In this document: in pieces, positions 1-8,057 of the stretch | How positions within the stretch are numbered: the stretch's first letter is position 1 | How the letters are laid out: every line of letters begins with the position of its first letter | Origin: Verrucomicrobiota bacterium | GTDB taxonomy: Bacteria; Verrucomicrobiota; Verrucomicrobiia; Palsa-1439 | NCBI GenBank assembly: GCA_016871575.1 | Contig: VHCW01000037.1 | Span: 1-40,077 of the forward strand | Length of the DNA stretch: 40,077 bases | Reading direction: 5' to 3' | Position numbers and translations under genes: made by a program | The notes under the pieces: model-generated | What the model was told of the DNA's origin: nothing | Seen by the model: only the letters and a program-made list of their open reading frames with translations | The model's database searches: none

Positions 1-504
1 GTTCGTGATTTCGTGCGTGTGCGGGATGATCCAGATCCGAAACCAGTTTCCCCCGAACGCCGCCACCGTCAGGCTGATGCCGTCCACCGAAATGGAGCCT
101 TTCTCGACAATGTATTTCATGATCGCCGCCGGTGCTTTCACTTCCAGAACGTAATCCGACCCCGACTTCTCGTACCGGCGCACCACGCCCGTGCCGTCCA
201 CGTGCCCCTGCACAAAATGACCGTCCAACCGGCCATCCGCGCGCAACGGACGCTCCAAATTCACGAGGCTGCCATGCTCCAACTCGCCGAAGTTCGTCCG
301 CGTCATCGTCTCGTTGAGCACGTCGAAGCGCAACAGGCTGCCGCGTTTGGCCGCGACGGTCAGGCAGGCGCCGTTGACCGCAATGCTGTTGCCAACGCGC
401 AGCGACCGGTCAACCGTATTCGGCCGCACATAAAGTTCAGTGGACTTCGGTCCTTGACGGATGCGCTCGACAACGCCCGTCTCCTCGACAATTCCGGTAA
501 ACAT
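1..504 (-). CDS. ribE: Riboflavin synthase alpha chain, 3' end outside window
   Basis: This gene encodes riboflavin synthase, which dismutates two 6,7-dimethyl-8-ribityllumazine molecules to riboflavin and 5-amino-6-ribitylaminouracil in the cytoplasm. The frame opens with MFTGIVEETG, the N-terminal signature of the family. A lumazine-binding half follows (NSIAVNGACLTV, FDVLNETMTRTNFG), then HFVQGHVDGTG, and the second half begins near SISVDGISLTV. This is the internal duplication expected of the family. The ATG at 504 has AAGGTG about 6 bases upstream. Only 168 codons are present against the usual 200-220, so roughly the last 30-50 residues lie beyond position 1. It follows the pfkB-like gene after a 32-base gap and is probably co-transcribed with ribD. 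Confidence 0.93.
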   Translation of the reverse strand, partial: MFTGIVEETGVVERIRQGPKSTELYVRPNTVDRSLRVGNSIAVNGACLTVAAKRGSLLRFDVLNETMTRTNFGELEHGSLVNLERPLRADGRLDGHFVQGHVDGTGVVRRYEKSGSDYVLEVKAPAAIMKYIVEKGSISVDGISLTVAAFGGNWFRIWIIPHTHEITN

Positions 505-536
505 GGGCGCACCTTACAAAGCCGACCGCCGCTTGT

Positions 537-1418
537 CTAGCATTCACACAGCAACCGCCGCACATCCGCTGCGCGCACCACACCGGCGGTCTCCGTCAAC
601 GCATTGGCCGCGCCGCAGGCGACACCCAGCCGCACGGCTTCCCTCAAGTCCCAGCCGCGCCGCAGTCCCGCGACGATCCCAGCCAACATCGAATCGCCCG
701 ACCCAATCGGGTTCAACGCTTTCACACGCGGCGGATGAACCACCCATCGTTCACGGCCATCGAAGCCGACCACCGGCTTCGCTCCGCTCGTAATCACTAC
801 CCGCTCCGCGCCAAACTTCCTCAACGCTGTAACTCCTCCCTTGCCTGCCGCCGCCGCCAATTCCGCTCGGTTGATCTTGACCAGACTCGGATGCTCGCGC
901 ACCGCGCCCATCAACTGCGCTTTCTGGGCGTCCACTGCCACCGGCACACCGGCCTTGCGAGCCGCCCGCGTCAGCCGCGCGTAAAAGTTGTCACCGCAAC
1001 CGCGCGGCACTGTCCCGCTCAACACCAATATCTTCGTGCGTTTCAACTCCTCCTCAAACGCATCGAAAACAGCGCGCACTTCCGTGCGTTGCAACGCCGC
1101 CGATTCTTCCACCACCTCGGTCGCCGCGTTGCCGCCAACGAGCGTCTGGCAGAACCGCGTTTCCCCGCGCACCGGCACGATCCGCGCGCGAATGCCATTC
1201 GCTGCCAACGCCTGACAAAACAATTTGCCCCGACGACCACCTGCCACGGTCAACAGACGCACTCTTTCTCCCAACGTCATCAGGACCCGCGCTACGTTGA
1301 CGCCCTTGCCCGACGCAGTCTCGACCACCCGTTGTACCCGGTTCACCTCGCCAAGAGAAAACTCGTCAAAAAAAAGCGTCCGCTGCCATGCCGGCGACAG
1401 ATTCACCACCAAAATCAT
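537..1418 (-). CDS. PfkB-family sugar-phosphate kinase (FruK/LacC type)
   Basis: This 293-residue protein belongs to the ribokinase/PfkB superfamily and resembles 1-phosphofructokinase and tagatose-6-phosphate kinase. Near the N terminus ASGKGVNVARVL is the sugar-phosphate binding segment typical of FruK and LacC. Near the C terminus NPIGSGDSMLAG is the anion-hole motif, with D242 as the catalytic base. The substrate cannot be read from the sequence. The start ATG overlaps the ribD stop as ATGA and has GGGAGATG upstream, so translation is probably coupled to ribD. Its position between ribD and ribE is odd for a glycolytic kinase. It may act on a phosphorylated sugar or ribityl intermediate, but that is only inference from context. 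Confidence 0.85.
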   Translation of the reverse strand: MILVVNLSPAWQRTLFFDEFSLGEVNRVQRVVETASGKGVNVARVLMTLGERVRLLTVAGGRRGKLFCQALAANGIRARIVPVRGETRFCQTLVGGNAATEVVEESAALQRTEVRAVFDAFEEELKRTKILVLSGTVPRGCGDNFYARLTRAARKAGVPVAVDAQKAQLMGAVREHPSLVKINRAELAAAAGKGGVTALRKFGAERVVITSGAKPVVGFDGRERWVVHPPRVKALNPIGSGDSMLAGIVAGLRRGWDLREAVRLGVACGAANALTETAGVVRAADVRRLLCEC

Positions 1419-2440
1419 TTGACATCTCCCTCAAAAAGCATGTCCGAGCCGGTTCTGCGCCACATTCCGTGCACCATCTTAGCTTTGGCCATCGTTGCTG
1501 AACCGGCGATCACCTTCGGCGCAAAAAAGAAAGCTACCTTGTCCACCACACCGGCATCGAACGCCGCACGCAACAGCGTCGGCCCACCCTCAATCAGCAC
1601 GCTCGTGACTCCCATCCGACCCAACTTCCGCAACACCAACCGCAGGTTCCGTGTCGTGAAATGAACGGTCCGTTCACGGTGCGCATCCGTGAATACCCTG
1701 GCAGTTCGCGGACACCGCCCGACCACCACGCGCCACGGTTGCCGACCGCGCACGCCGTGCCGAAGCGTCAACTGCGGATCATCGCGGATGACGGTGTTCG
1801 CGCCGACCATGATGGCGTCCACCTGCGAGCGCAACTGGTGCGCTTCCCGGCGCGCCGCTTGGCCGGTGATCCATTTCGAGTCGCCGGTGCGCGTCGCCAT
1901 TTTGCCATCGAGACTCAGCGCCGCCTTGGCAATGACCCACGGCATCCCGGTGACGATCCATTTATTGAACCCCGGGTTCAACGCAGCCGCCTCCTCCGCG
2001 AGCAAACCAGCCCCGACTCGGATTCCTGCGCGCCGCAACAGACGCAGGCCGCGACCGCGATGTTTCGGGTTCGGGTCCGTCGCCGCCACTACCACACGGC
2101 GAACACCCGCAGCAATAATGGCATCCGTGCACGGCGGCGTTCGGCCGTGCGTGCAACACGGCTCCAGCGTGACGTAGAGAACCAGTCCTGAGTCCCTGGT
2201 CCTGAGTCCTGAGTCATGACTACGGACGCTGGACGCTGGACGCTGGACTCCTGCGTCCCGCAGCGCATTGATTTCAGCGTGCGCATCACCGGCGCGACGA
2301 TGCCAGCCTTCGCCGATGATCTTGCCGCCGCGCACCAACACGGCGCCAACAGCCGGGTTCGGGCTGGTCTTGCCGATGCCGCGACGGGCGAGCGCCAGCG
2401 CGCGCCGCATGAATCGTTCATCTTGTTCGGTGAAGCTCAC
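1415..2440 (-). CDS. ribD: Bifunctional pyrimidine deaminase/reductase RibD with repeat-derived insert
   Basis: RibD catalyses the second and third steps of riboflavin synthesis: deamination of the GTP-derived pyrimidine, then NADPH reduction of its ribosyl chain. With a GTG start at 2440 (reading VSFTEQDERFMRRAL) the protein has 341 residues, close to family length. The open frame continues upstream to a TTG at 2545, but those extra residues have no family character. The deaminase zinc site is visible as H54 and E56 (HAEINAL), C95 (PCCTHG) and C104. The reductase half begins near WVIAKAALSLDGKMA. Residues about 65-86, between HAE and the PCC motif, are an extra segment encoded by nine tandem heptamers; RibD proteins normally have a short loop there. 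No strong Shine-Dalgarno precedes the GTG, so the start is moderately certain. Confidence 0.92.
   Translation of the reverse strand: MSFTEQDERFMRRALALARRGIGKTSPNPAVGAVLVRGGKIIGEGWHRRAGDAHAEINALRDAGVQRPASSVRSHDSGLRTRDSGLVLYVTLEPCCTHGRTPPCTDAIIAAGVRRVVVAATDPNPKHRGRGLRLLRRAGIRVGAGLLAEEAAALNPGFNKWIVTGMPWVIAKAALSLDGKMATRTGDSKWITGQAARREAHQLRSQVDAIMVGANTVIRDDPQLTLRHGVRGRQPWRVVVGRCPRTARVFTDAHRERTVHFTTRNLRLVLRKLGRMGVTSVLIEGGPTLLRAAFDAGVVDKVAFFFAPKVIAGSATMAKAKMVHGMWRRTGSDMLFEGDVK
2186..2248. repeat. Two adjoining 7-bp tandem arrays inside ribD
   Basis: The stretch is exactly 63 bases, or nine heptamers. Five are variants of TCCTGAG (2186-2220) and four end in GGAC with unit GCTGGAC (2221-2248). Nine sevens equal 21 codons, so the ribD frame is kept. 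The encoded peptide is rich in Ser, Arg, Asp and Gly and lies between the zinc-binding His and the first zinc-binding Cys. It looks like an intergenic-type repeat that entered a permissive surface loop. Confidence 0.85.
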
Positions 2441-2483
2441 GTGCAGCAGGATAGCGGTTCCGCTGCGCGAATCAAACTTTCTC

Positions 2484-2512
2484 TTGCATTTGACGGAGCC
2501 TGCCGCTACAAG
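2484..2512 (+). promoter_or_regulatory. Weak candidate promoter for the porin-carbonic anhydrase pair
   Basis: TTGCAT (2484-2489) and TACAAG (2507-2512) are separated by 17 bases and lie just upstream of the porin start at 2545. Both boxes match the sigma-70 consensus only partly. The porin start itself is well supported by AGGAG at 2532-2536. Confidence 0.3.
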
Positions 2513-2544
2513 TCCACCCCGTTTCAACTTCCAGGAGCCTATCA

Positions 2545-3843
2545 ATGAACCCCATTCGTATCATGTGTCTAGCCAGTGTGTCGGCGTTGCTTTGCCTTGA
2601 TGCCCGCGCCGCACAGAAACCGGATCTGCAGAACCTGACGCAGGAGAACACACAGTTGCGCCAGCGCGTCGAGCGTTTGGAAAACGAACTGGCCGAGATC
2701 AAGGCATTGCTCAAGGAGCGCGCTCCCGCCCCGGCCGCCACGGCCACCGTGCCCGCCGGCAAGAAACCGATTGTCGCCGGACTCGACATGGAGTTCTACG
2801 GGTATGTGAAGCTCGATGCGTCACATGACAGTTCCCCGGCCTCCATTGGCAACTACGCGCGTTGGGCGGAATCCCACAGCGGCGCGAATGTCCACGACGA
2901 ATTCAGCATGACCGCCAACCAGACACGGCTCGGATTGCGCATCAAGGGACCTGAATCCAAGACAGTCCAAACCGGCGGCTTGATCGAAATGGATTTCTAC
3001 GGCGGCGGCACGGAAAACAAACCGAACCCGATGATGCGCCATGCCTATCTCACGGCGTTCTGGCCGGATCTCCAGCTTCAGGTGCTCGCGGGACAGACCT
3101 CCGACGTGATCTCGCCGCTGTTCATGCCGACGATCAATTACACCGTCGGCTGGTGGCAGGGCAACATGGGCTATCGCCGTCCGCAGTTGCGCCTGAGTGA
3201 AACCTTCAAACCCGCCGACAAAGTCGAAATCAAACTCGAAACCGCCGCCACGCGCACCATCTCCGGGCGCACCCTCGGCAGCACCAGCAGCGGCGACACC
3301 GGTCAGGAATCCGGCATCCCAACCTTTCAGGGCCGCGCCAGCGTCGGTTTTCCGTTGCTGACGGAAAAACCGACTGTGATCGGCGTCTCCGGCCATTTTG
3401 GACAGGAGCGATTCACCGGCAACAAACGGATTGATTCGTGGTCCATCAACGCGGACATGACCTTCCCCATCACCAAATGGCTCGCGTTGCAGGCAGAGGG
3501 GTTCCTCGGTCAAAATCTCGACGCCTACCTCGGCGGCATCGGCCAGGGCGTCAACACGAACACGATGACAGCCATCCGCAGCATGGGCGGCTGGGTCGCG
3601 TTGGCGCTGACGCCGTGCGAGAAATGGCAGTTCAACGCCGGCGCGGCGATTGATGATCCGCGCGACTCCGACCTTGCCACCAAGAACCGCACCTACAACA
3701 CCGTCGCGTTCGGCAATGCCACCTACTTCGTCACGCCGAATCTCTCCATCGGCATCGAGCTTTCCTATCTGCACACCGGCTACAAGGACCAGCAAGACGG
3801 CGACGATTTTCGCAAGCAACTCTCGCTGATCTACAAGTTCTAA
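2545..3843 (+). CDS. Outer-membrane porin with N-terminal coiled coil (DcaP-like)
   Basis: This 432-residue protein appears to be a secreted beta-barrel porin. A signal peptide (basic MNPIR, then a hydrophobic run ending near DARAA) is followed by a short coiled coil with Leu/Val heptads (LTQENTQLRQRVERLENELA) and a proline/alanine linker. From residue about 75 (MEFYGYVKLDASHD) the chain alternates polar and aromatic residues as barrel strands do, and it ends in SLIYKF with a terminal Phe, the outer-membrane insertion signal. Coiled coil plus barrel is the plan of DcaP and trimeric porins. The substrate is unknown. AGGAG lies 8 bases before the ATG. The carbonic anhydrase gene begins 8 bases downstream, so the two are almost certainly co-transcribed. 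Confidence 0.8.
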   Translation: MNPIRIMCLASVSALLCLDARAAQKPDLQNLTQENTQLRQRVERLENELAEIKALLKERAPAPAATATVPAGKKPIVAGLDMEFYGYVKLDASHDSSPASIGNYARWAESHSGANVHDEFSMTANQTRLGLRIKGPESKTVQTGGLIEMDFYGGGTENKPNPMMRHAYLTAFWPDLQLQVLAGQTSDVISPLFMPTINYTVGWWQGNMGYRRPQLRLSETFKPADKVEIKLETAATRTISGRTLGSTSSGDTGQESGIPTFQGRASVGFPLLTEKPTVIGVSGHFGQERFTGNKRIDSWSINADMTFPITKWLALQAEGFLGQNLDAYLGGIGQGVNTNTMTAIRSMGGWVALALTPCEKWQFNAGAAIDDPRDSDLATKNRTYNTVAFGNATYFVTPNLSIGIELSYLHTGYKDQQDGDDFRKQLSLIYKF

Positions 3844-3851
3844 GTGCCGTC

Positions 3852-4466
3852 ATGGAACAGATCGCCAAAGGAGTCGCGCGTTTCCAACGGACGAAGGCGC
3901 CGCAGTTCCGTGAATTGTTTGCGCGCCTTGCGCGCGAGGGGCAACACCCGCGCGCCTTGTTCATCACTTGTGCCGATTCGCGGGTGACGCCCGATCTGTT
4001 GACCGACAGCCAGCCCGGCGATCTTTTCATCATCAAGAACATTGGCAACATCGTGCCGCCGGTTGATTCGGCTTCGCACTCCGTGGCGGCGACCATTGAA
4101 TACGCCGTCAACGTTCTCCGTGTGCCGGACATTATTGTCTGCGGCCACACGCAATGCGGCGCGATGCATGCGTTATTGGACGGCCTCCCGGCTGCGCCGC
4201 CGATGCCCCATCTTCGTCAATGGCTCGATCAAGGCGCGTCGCTTCTTGACCGCGTTCCCGTCACGGTCACTGACCGGTTGACGGCGCTTGCGGAAGAAAA
4301 TGTCAGAATCGCGTTGCGGAATCTTGCGGGCTATCCTGCCGTGGCGGAATGTCTGGCTGCCGGCGCGCTCCGTCTCCACGGATGGATGTTCAGCATCGCC
4401 ACGATGAAGATGAGCGCGTTGGACGCGGCCACGGGAGAGTTCCGTCCCTTGTTGGACGAAAAATAA
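3852..4466 (+). CDS. Beta-class carbonic anhydrase
   Basis: The product is a 204-residue beta-carbonic anhydrase that interconverts CO2 and bicarbonate at a zinc site in the cytoplasm. The zinc ligands are visible: C40 in CADSRV, then H99 and C102 in CGHTQCGAM. D42 and R44 form the conserved catalytic dyad. The conserved NIGNIVPP segment follows the first motif. Length is normal for the CynT/Can group. The gene sits 8 bases behind the porin gene and ends in a strong hairpin shared with the opposing transporter gene. Coupling to an outer-membrane porin suggests a role in bicarbonate or organic-anion supply, but no carboxylase is in view. Confidence 0.93.
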   Translation: MEQIAKGVARFQRTKAPQFRELFARLAREGQHPRALFITCADSRVTPDLLTDSQPGDLFIIKNIGNIVPPVDSASHSVAATIEYAVNVLRVPDIIVCGHTQCGAMHALLDGLPAAPPMPHLRQWLDQGASLLDRVPVTVTDRLTALAEENVRIALRNLAGYPAVAECLAAGALRLHGWMFSIATMKMSALDAATGEFRPLLDEK

Positions 4467-4505
4467 AACGGGCTGACCGTGCGACGCGGCCAGCCCGTTC
4501 TTGTT
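4467..4505. terminator. Bidirectional terminator between convergent genes
   Basis: AACGGGCTG (4467-4475) pairs perfectly with CAGCCCGTT (4491-4499) and is followed by CTTGTTT on the plus strand and preceded by TTTTA on the minus strand. It lies directly between the carbonic anhydrase stop and the stop of the opposing transporter gene. Confidence 0.75.
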
Positions 4506-4517
4506 TGCACGAGTTGG

Positions 4518-5819
4518 TCAGGCTTTCTTGATTTGCGGCGCTTTCAACGTGAGCGCCAGTGCCGATGCCACCAAACAGGCCACGCCTGCCGGGATAAACG
4601 CCCACATCCACGCTTTCGCGTCGCCCATCATGCCGCCGAGCACGGGACCGACCACGCCGCCGACGCCGTAGGAGAGGAACACCCACGGGTAGTTCGTGCC
4701 GACAGTCTTGTTGCCGAAGTAATCGGCTGTGGCCGCCGGGAACAGGGCGAAGTTGCCGCCGAAGTTGAAGCCGATGATTGCCGCGCCGAGGTACAACCCC
4801 CACTCGGTGCCGCCGATGAAGTAGAACACAATCATCATCACGCCCTGCAACGCGCTCATCAACACAATCGAATTCTTCCGGCCCAGTTTGTCGGAGAGCG
4901 ATCCCCAGATGATCCGGCCAAGGCCGTTCAGCAGCGCGTAGAACAATCCCATCGCGGTCCCGGTGATGACGGCAGCGCGCGCTTTCTCAACGCCGTTCGC
5001 CAGCAGCGCGTCCGTGCCAAACAATTGAATGACGCCAATCACCATCAACCCCGATGTCGCGCCTACAAAGAATGAAAAGAACAGTGTCCAATACTGCGGG
5101 GTGGCCACCATCTCGCGGACGCTGAACTCATGGTGTCCCGCACCGGCGGTTCCCGCCGCCGGCGGAGTCCAGCCGGATGGTTTCCAGCCATCGGGCGGGT
5201 TGACCATCACCAGCGCGCCGAGTGTGACGAGCACGGCAAATAGTACGCCATAAAGCATGAAGATCTGGCTCGTAGTCCATCCCATTCCGTACAATCCCGT
5301 CCAGCCGGGCGTCAGGTCAACCGGGCCGAACTTGAAGCCGCTGGTCAGCTTGATCCAGATCAGCGCGCCAAATCCAAACCCGGCCACGGCCAGCCCGGTG
5401 ATCAAACCTTTCTTGTCGGGAAACCACTTCACCAGCGCAGCAATGGGACAGACATAGGCCAAACCGATTCCCGCGCCGCCCAACAAGCCGACGCCGATCA
5501 GAATGCCCCAGAAGCTGTTGCCGGCCAATCCGCCCAGCAAATAGCCGATTCCCAACAACACGCCGCCGGTGATCGCGACGATGCGCGGCCCGACTTTCTT
5601 CTGCCAGTTGCCCGCCACCAACGCCATCACCACGGCAAACGACAGCAGGCCGAGGGAAAAGATGACCTGCGTCTGCGTCTTCGTGAACTGGAACAGGCCG
5701 TCGGCCGCCGTCAGTTTGCCGGTAAACGCCGACCACGCGTAGATGGCGCCCAGGCACAACTGCACGAGGATGCCACCGACGACCACCCACCACCGATTCA
5801 TCACTTTGTTTTCTGACAT
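4518..5819 (-). CDS. OFA-family MFS carrier (oxalate/formate antiporter type)
   Basis: This 433-residue inner-membrane carrier has about 12 hydrophobic helices. The N terminus NRWWVVVGGILVQLCLGAIY and the following WSAF are typical of the oxalate/formate antiporter family, as are FSLGLLSFAVVMALVAGNWQ in the first half and the loop near ALLNGLGRIIWGSLSDKLGR. The family moves small carboxylates. The substrate cannot be read directly, but the gene lies on the same strand just downstream of acs, so acetate or another short monocarboxylate is the likeliest cargo. A GC-rich hairpin sits between acs and this gene and may attenuate read-through. It converges with the carbonic anhydrase gene. Confidence 0.88.
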   Translation of the reverse strand: MSENKVMNRWWVVVGGILVQLCLGAIYAWSAFTGKLTAADGLFQFTKTQTQVIFSLGLLSFAVVMALVAGNWQKKVGPRIVAITGGVLLGIGYLLGGLAGNSFWGILIGVGLLGGAGIGLAYVCPIAALVKWFPDKKGLITGLAVAGFGFGALIWIKLTSGFKFGPVDLTPGWTGLYGMGWTTSQIFMLYGVLFAVLVTLGALVMVNPPDGWKPSGWTPPAAGTAGAGHHEFSVREMVATPQYWTLFFSFFVGATSGLMVIGVIQLFGTDALLANGVEKARAAVITGTAMGLFYALLNGLGRIIWGSLSDKLGRKNSIVLMSALQGVMMIVFYFIGGTEWGLYLGAAIIGFNFGGNFALFPAATADYFGNKTVGTNYPWVFLSYGVGGVVGPVLGGMMGDAKAWMWAFIPAGVACLVASALALTLKAPQIKKA

Positions 5820-5842
5820 GATTGGAGTCTCCTAAAGGGAAG

Positions 5843-5872
5843 ACGCCGGGCGCGCACTGGCACGCCCGGCGT
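5843..5872 (-). terminator. Hairpin between acs and the OFA carrier gene
   Basis: ACGCCGGGCG (5843-5852) and CGCCCGGCGT (5863-5872) form a perfect 10-bp stem with a 10-base loop. On the minus strand it is followed by CTTCCCTTTAGG, which has only a weak T tract. It could be a partial terminator or an RNA-stabilising structure between co-transcribed genes. Confidence 0.6.
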
Positions 5873-5890
5873 TGTTCCGAGGGTTGGTTG

Positions 5891-7873
5891 TTACAAGCGG
5901 TTCTTGACGAGCACTTCGACCACGTGCGGGTCGGCCAGCGTGGTCGTGTCGCCGATCTGGTCCACGGCGTTCTCGGCGATCTTGCGCAGGATGCGGCGCA
6001 TGATCTTGCCCGACCGGGTCTTCGGCAGCGCCGGCGCGAACTGGATCTTGTCCGGCACGGCAATCGGCCCGATCTCTTTGCGAACGTGGAGCGCGAGTTC
6101 CTTGCGAAGCTCTTCGCTCTCGGCAACGCCTTCGTTCAGCGTCACGAACGCGTAGAGGCCCTGGCCCTTGATGTCGTGCGGCATCGGCGCCACGGCGGCT
6201 TCAGCCACCTTGGCGTGGCTCACGAGCGCGCTCTCGACTTCGGCGGTGCCAATGCGGTGGCCGGAGACGTTGACCACGTCATCAATGCGGCCCATCAGCC
6301 AGTAGTCGCCGTCCTGGTCGGTGCGGCAGCCGTCGCCGGTGAAGTACAGGTTCTTGTACATCGTGAAGTAGGTGTCAATGAAGCGGTCGTGGTCGCCCCA
6401 CGTGGTGCGCATCATGCCCGGCCACGGTTTCTTGATGCAGAGCTTGCCGCCTTCGTTGGCGGAGCACTCGCTGCCGTCGTCGCGGAGCACCACCGGCTCG
6501 ACGCCGAAGAACGGACGCGAAGCGCTGCCAGGTTTGAGCGTATGGGCGCCGGGCAGCGGTGTGATCAGGTGGCCGCCGGTTTCGGTCTGCCACCAGGTGT
6601 CCACGATGGGACAACGCTCCTTGCCGATGACCCGGTAGTACCACATCCAGGCTTCGGGGTTGATCGGTTCGCCGACGGAGCCGAGGGTCTTGAGTGAACT
6701 GAGGTCGTATTTGTTCGGCCACTCCTCGCCCAACCGGATAAGTGAACGGATGGCGGTCGGCGCGGTGTAGAACTGGGTGACTTTGAATTTCTCGACCATT
6801 TGCCAGAACCGCCCGGCATCCGGGTAGGTCGGCACGCCTTCGAACATCAGGCTGGTGAAGCCGTTGGCCAGCGGGCCATAGACGATGTAGCTGTGGCCGG
6901 TCACCCAACCGATGTCGGCCGTACACCAGAACATGTCGCCGTCGTGGATGTCGAACACGTACTTCGTCGTCAACGCGCAATGCAGGAGGTAGCCGGCGGT
7001 GGTGTGGACGACGCCCTTCGGTTTACCGGTCGAGCCGGAGGTGTACAGGATGAACAGCGGGTCTTCGGCGTTCATCGGTTCCGGCGCGCACTCCGCGCTG
7101 GCCTTGGCCATTTCATCGTGCCACCACACGTCGCGGCCGGGGGTCATGTTGCACGGCTCATCGTTGCGCTTGAACACGATCACCTTCTCGACGCAGCCGG
7201 CCTTCTTGCAGGCTTCGTCGGCGATTTCCTTGAGCTTGATGTGCTTGCCGGCCCGCAGCGAGACGTTGGCGGTGACAAGCATCTTGCAGGTGGAATCCAC
7301 GATCCGGCCCGCGAGCGACTCGGCGCTGAAGCCGCCGAACACGATCGAGTGGATCGCGCCGATGCGGGCGCAGGCGAGCATGGCGATGGGCAATTCGACG
7401 ACCATCGGCATGTAGATCGAAACGCGGTCGCCCTTCTTGACCCCGTGCGCTTTCAGCACGTTGGCGAATTTGCAGACCTCAGCGTGAAGTTGGCGGTAGG
7501 TGACTTTCTTCACGTCGTCTTCCGGCTCACCCTGCCAGAGGATGGCGACCTTGTCGGCAGTGGCAGTGTTCAGGTGCCGGTCGAGGCAGTTGACGGTGAC
7601 GTTGAGTTGGCCGTCTTCAAACCACGTGTGTTTGATGACGCGGGTGTCGGTGTTCCATGTGTACTTGCGTGAGACAGTGGGTTTCTTGAACCACTGAAGC
7701 GTATCGCACTGCTCCAGCCAGAACTTGTCGGAGTCCTTGACGGAGCGCTCGTACATTTCCTTGTATTGGGCGGCGTTGATGTAGGCGCGTTTAACGATTT
7801 CAGCCGATGGAGGGAACGTTCGATTTTCCGTCATCAGCGATGCGGTTGATACAGTCTGCGGTTGTTGGCTCAT
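5891..7873 (-). CDS. acs: Acetyl-CoA synthetase, AMP-forming
   Basis: Acs activates acetate to acetyl-CoA through an acetyl-AMP intermediate, giving AMP and pyrophosphate. The 660-residue length is standard. The nucleotide loop [16 protein letters not shown] is followed by the acetate-pocket segment [16 protein letters not shown] and by WWQTETGG. The C-terminal lid holds [12 protein letters not shown]623 is the lysine that Pat-type enzymes acetylate and deacetylases restore in characterised Acs proteins. The ATG at 7873 has AGGAG upstream, and a good minus-strand promoter lies at 7927-7955. It is divergent from an ADP-forming synthetase, a GNAT-fused CoA-transferase and an AcuC-like deacetylase, which suggests reversible acetylation of this enzyme. 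Confidence 0.97.
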   Translation of the reverse strand: MSQQPQTVSTASLMTENRTFPPSAEIVKRAYINAAQYKEMYERSVKDSDKFWLEQCDTLQWFKKPTVSRKYTWNTDTRVIKHTWFEDGQLNVTVNCLDRHLNTATADKVAILWQGEPEDDVKKVTYRQLHAEVCKFANVLKAHGVKKGDRVSIYMPMVVELPIAMLACARIGAIHSIVFGGFSAESLAGRIVDSTCKMLVTANVSLRAGKHIKLKEIADEACKKAGCVEKVIVFKRNDEPCNMTPGRDVWWHDEMAKASAECAPEPMNAEDPLFILYTSGSTGKPKGVVHTTAGYLLHCALTTKYVFDIHDGDMFWCTADIGWVTGHSYIVYGPLANGFTSLMFEGVPTYPDAGRFWQMVEKFKVTQFYTAPTAIRSLIRLGEEWPNKYDLSSLKTLGSVGEPINPEAWMWYYRVIGKERCPIVDTWWQTETGGHLITPLPGAHTLKPGSASRPFFGVEPVVLRDDGSECSANEGGKLCIKKPWPGMMRTTWGDHDRFIDTYFTMYKNLYFTGDGCRTDQDGDYWLMGRIDDVVNVSGHRIGTAEVESALVSHAKVAEAAVAPMPHDIKGQGLYAFVTLNEGVAESEELRKELALHVRKEIGPIAVPDKIQFAPALPKTRSGKIMRRILRKIAENAVDQIGDTTTLADPHVVEVLVKNRL

Positions 7874-7926
7874 AGTTATTTTCTCCTGATGCTACCCGGT
7901 GTTCGTGGGGGGGTGAAGCACGCGGG

Positions 7927-7955
7927 ATAAGAGCAAATCCTCTTGGCACTGTCAA
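7927..7955 (-). promoter_or_regulatory. Sigma-70-like promoter of acs
   Basis: On the minus strand TTGACA (7955-7950) and TCTTAT (7932-7927) are separated by 17 bases. The start codon is at 7873, giving a leader of about 45-50 bases. Its -35 box faces the -35 box of the divergent promoter. Confidence 0.65.
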
Positions 7956-7988
7956 GCGCACTCGCTCGTTTTTTTACGTTCCCCTTTC

Positions 7989-8018
7989 TTGACAGCACCG
8001 GGGTCTTGCATCTATAAA
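7989..8018 (+). promoter_or_regulatory. Strong sigma-70-like promoter of the ADP-forming synthetase operon
   Basis: TTGACA (7989-7994) and TATAAA (8013-8018) are separated by 18 bases. A transcript from about 8025 would reach the AAGGAAA ribosome site at 8042-8048 and the ATG at 8058. An upstream in-frame TTG at 7989 is the -35 box itself, so it cannot be the translation start. Confidence 0.75.
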
Positions 8019-8057
8019 AGCGCGCCCCGTTTTTTTCAACCAAGGAAACCACTCACA

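Noticed and set aside
7989-8057. Upstream extension of the ADP-forming synthetase by 23 codons
   Set aside because: The TTG at 7989 coincides with the -35 box of a strong promoter, while the ATG at 8058 has a good ribosome site and starts the conserved domain.
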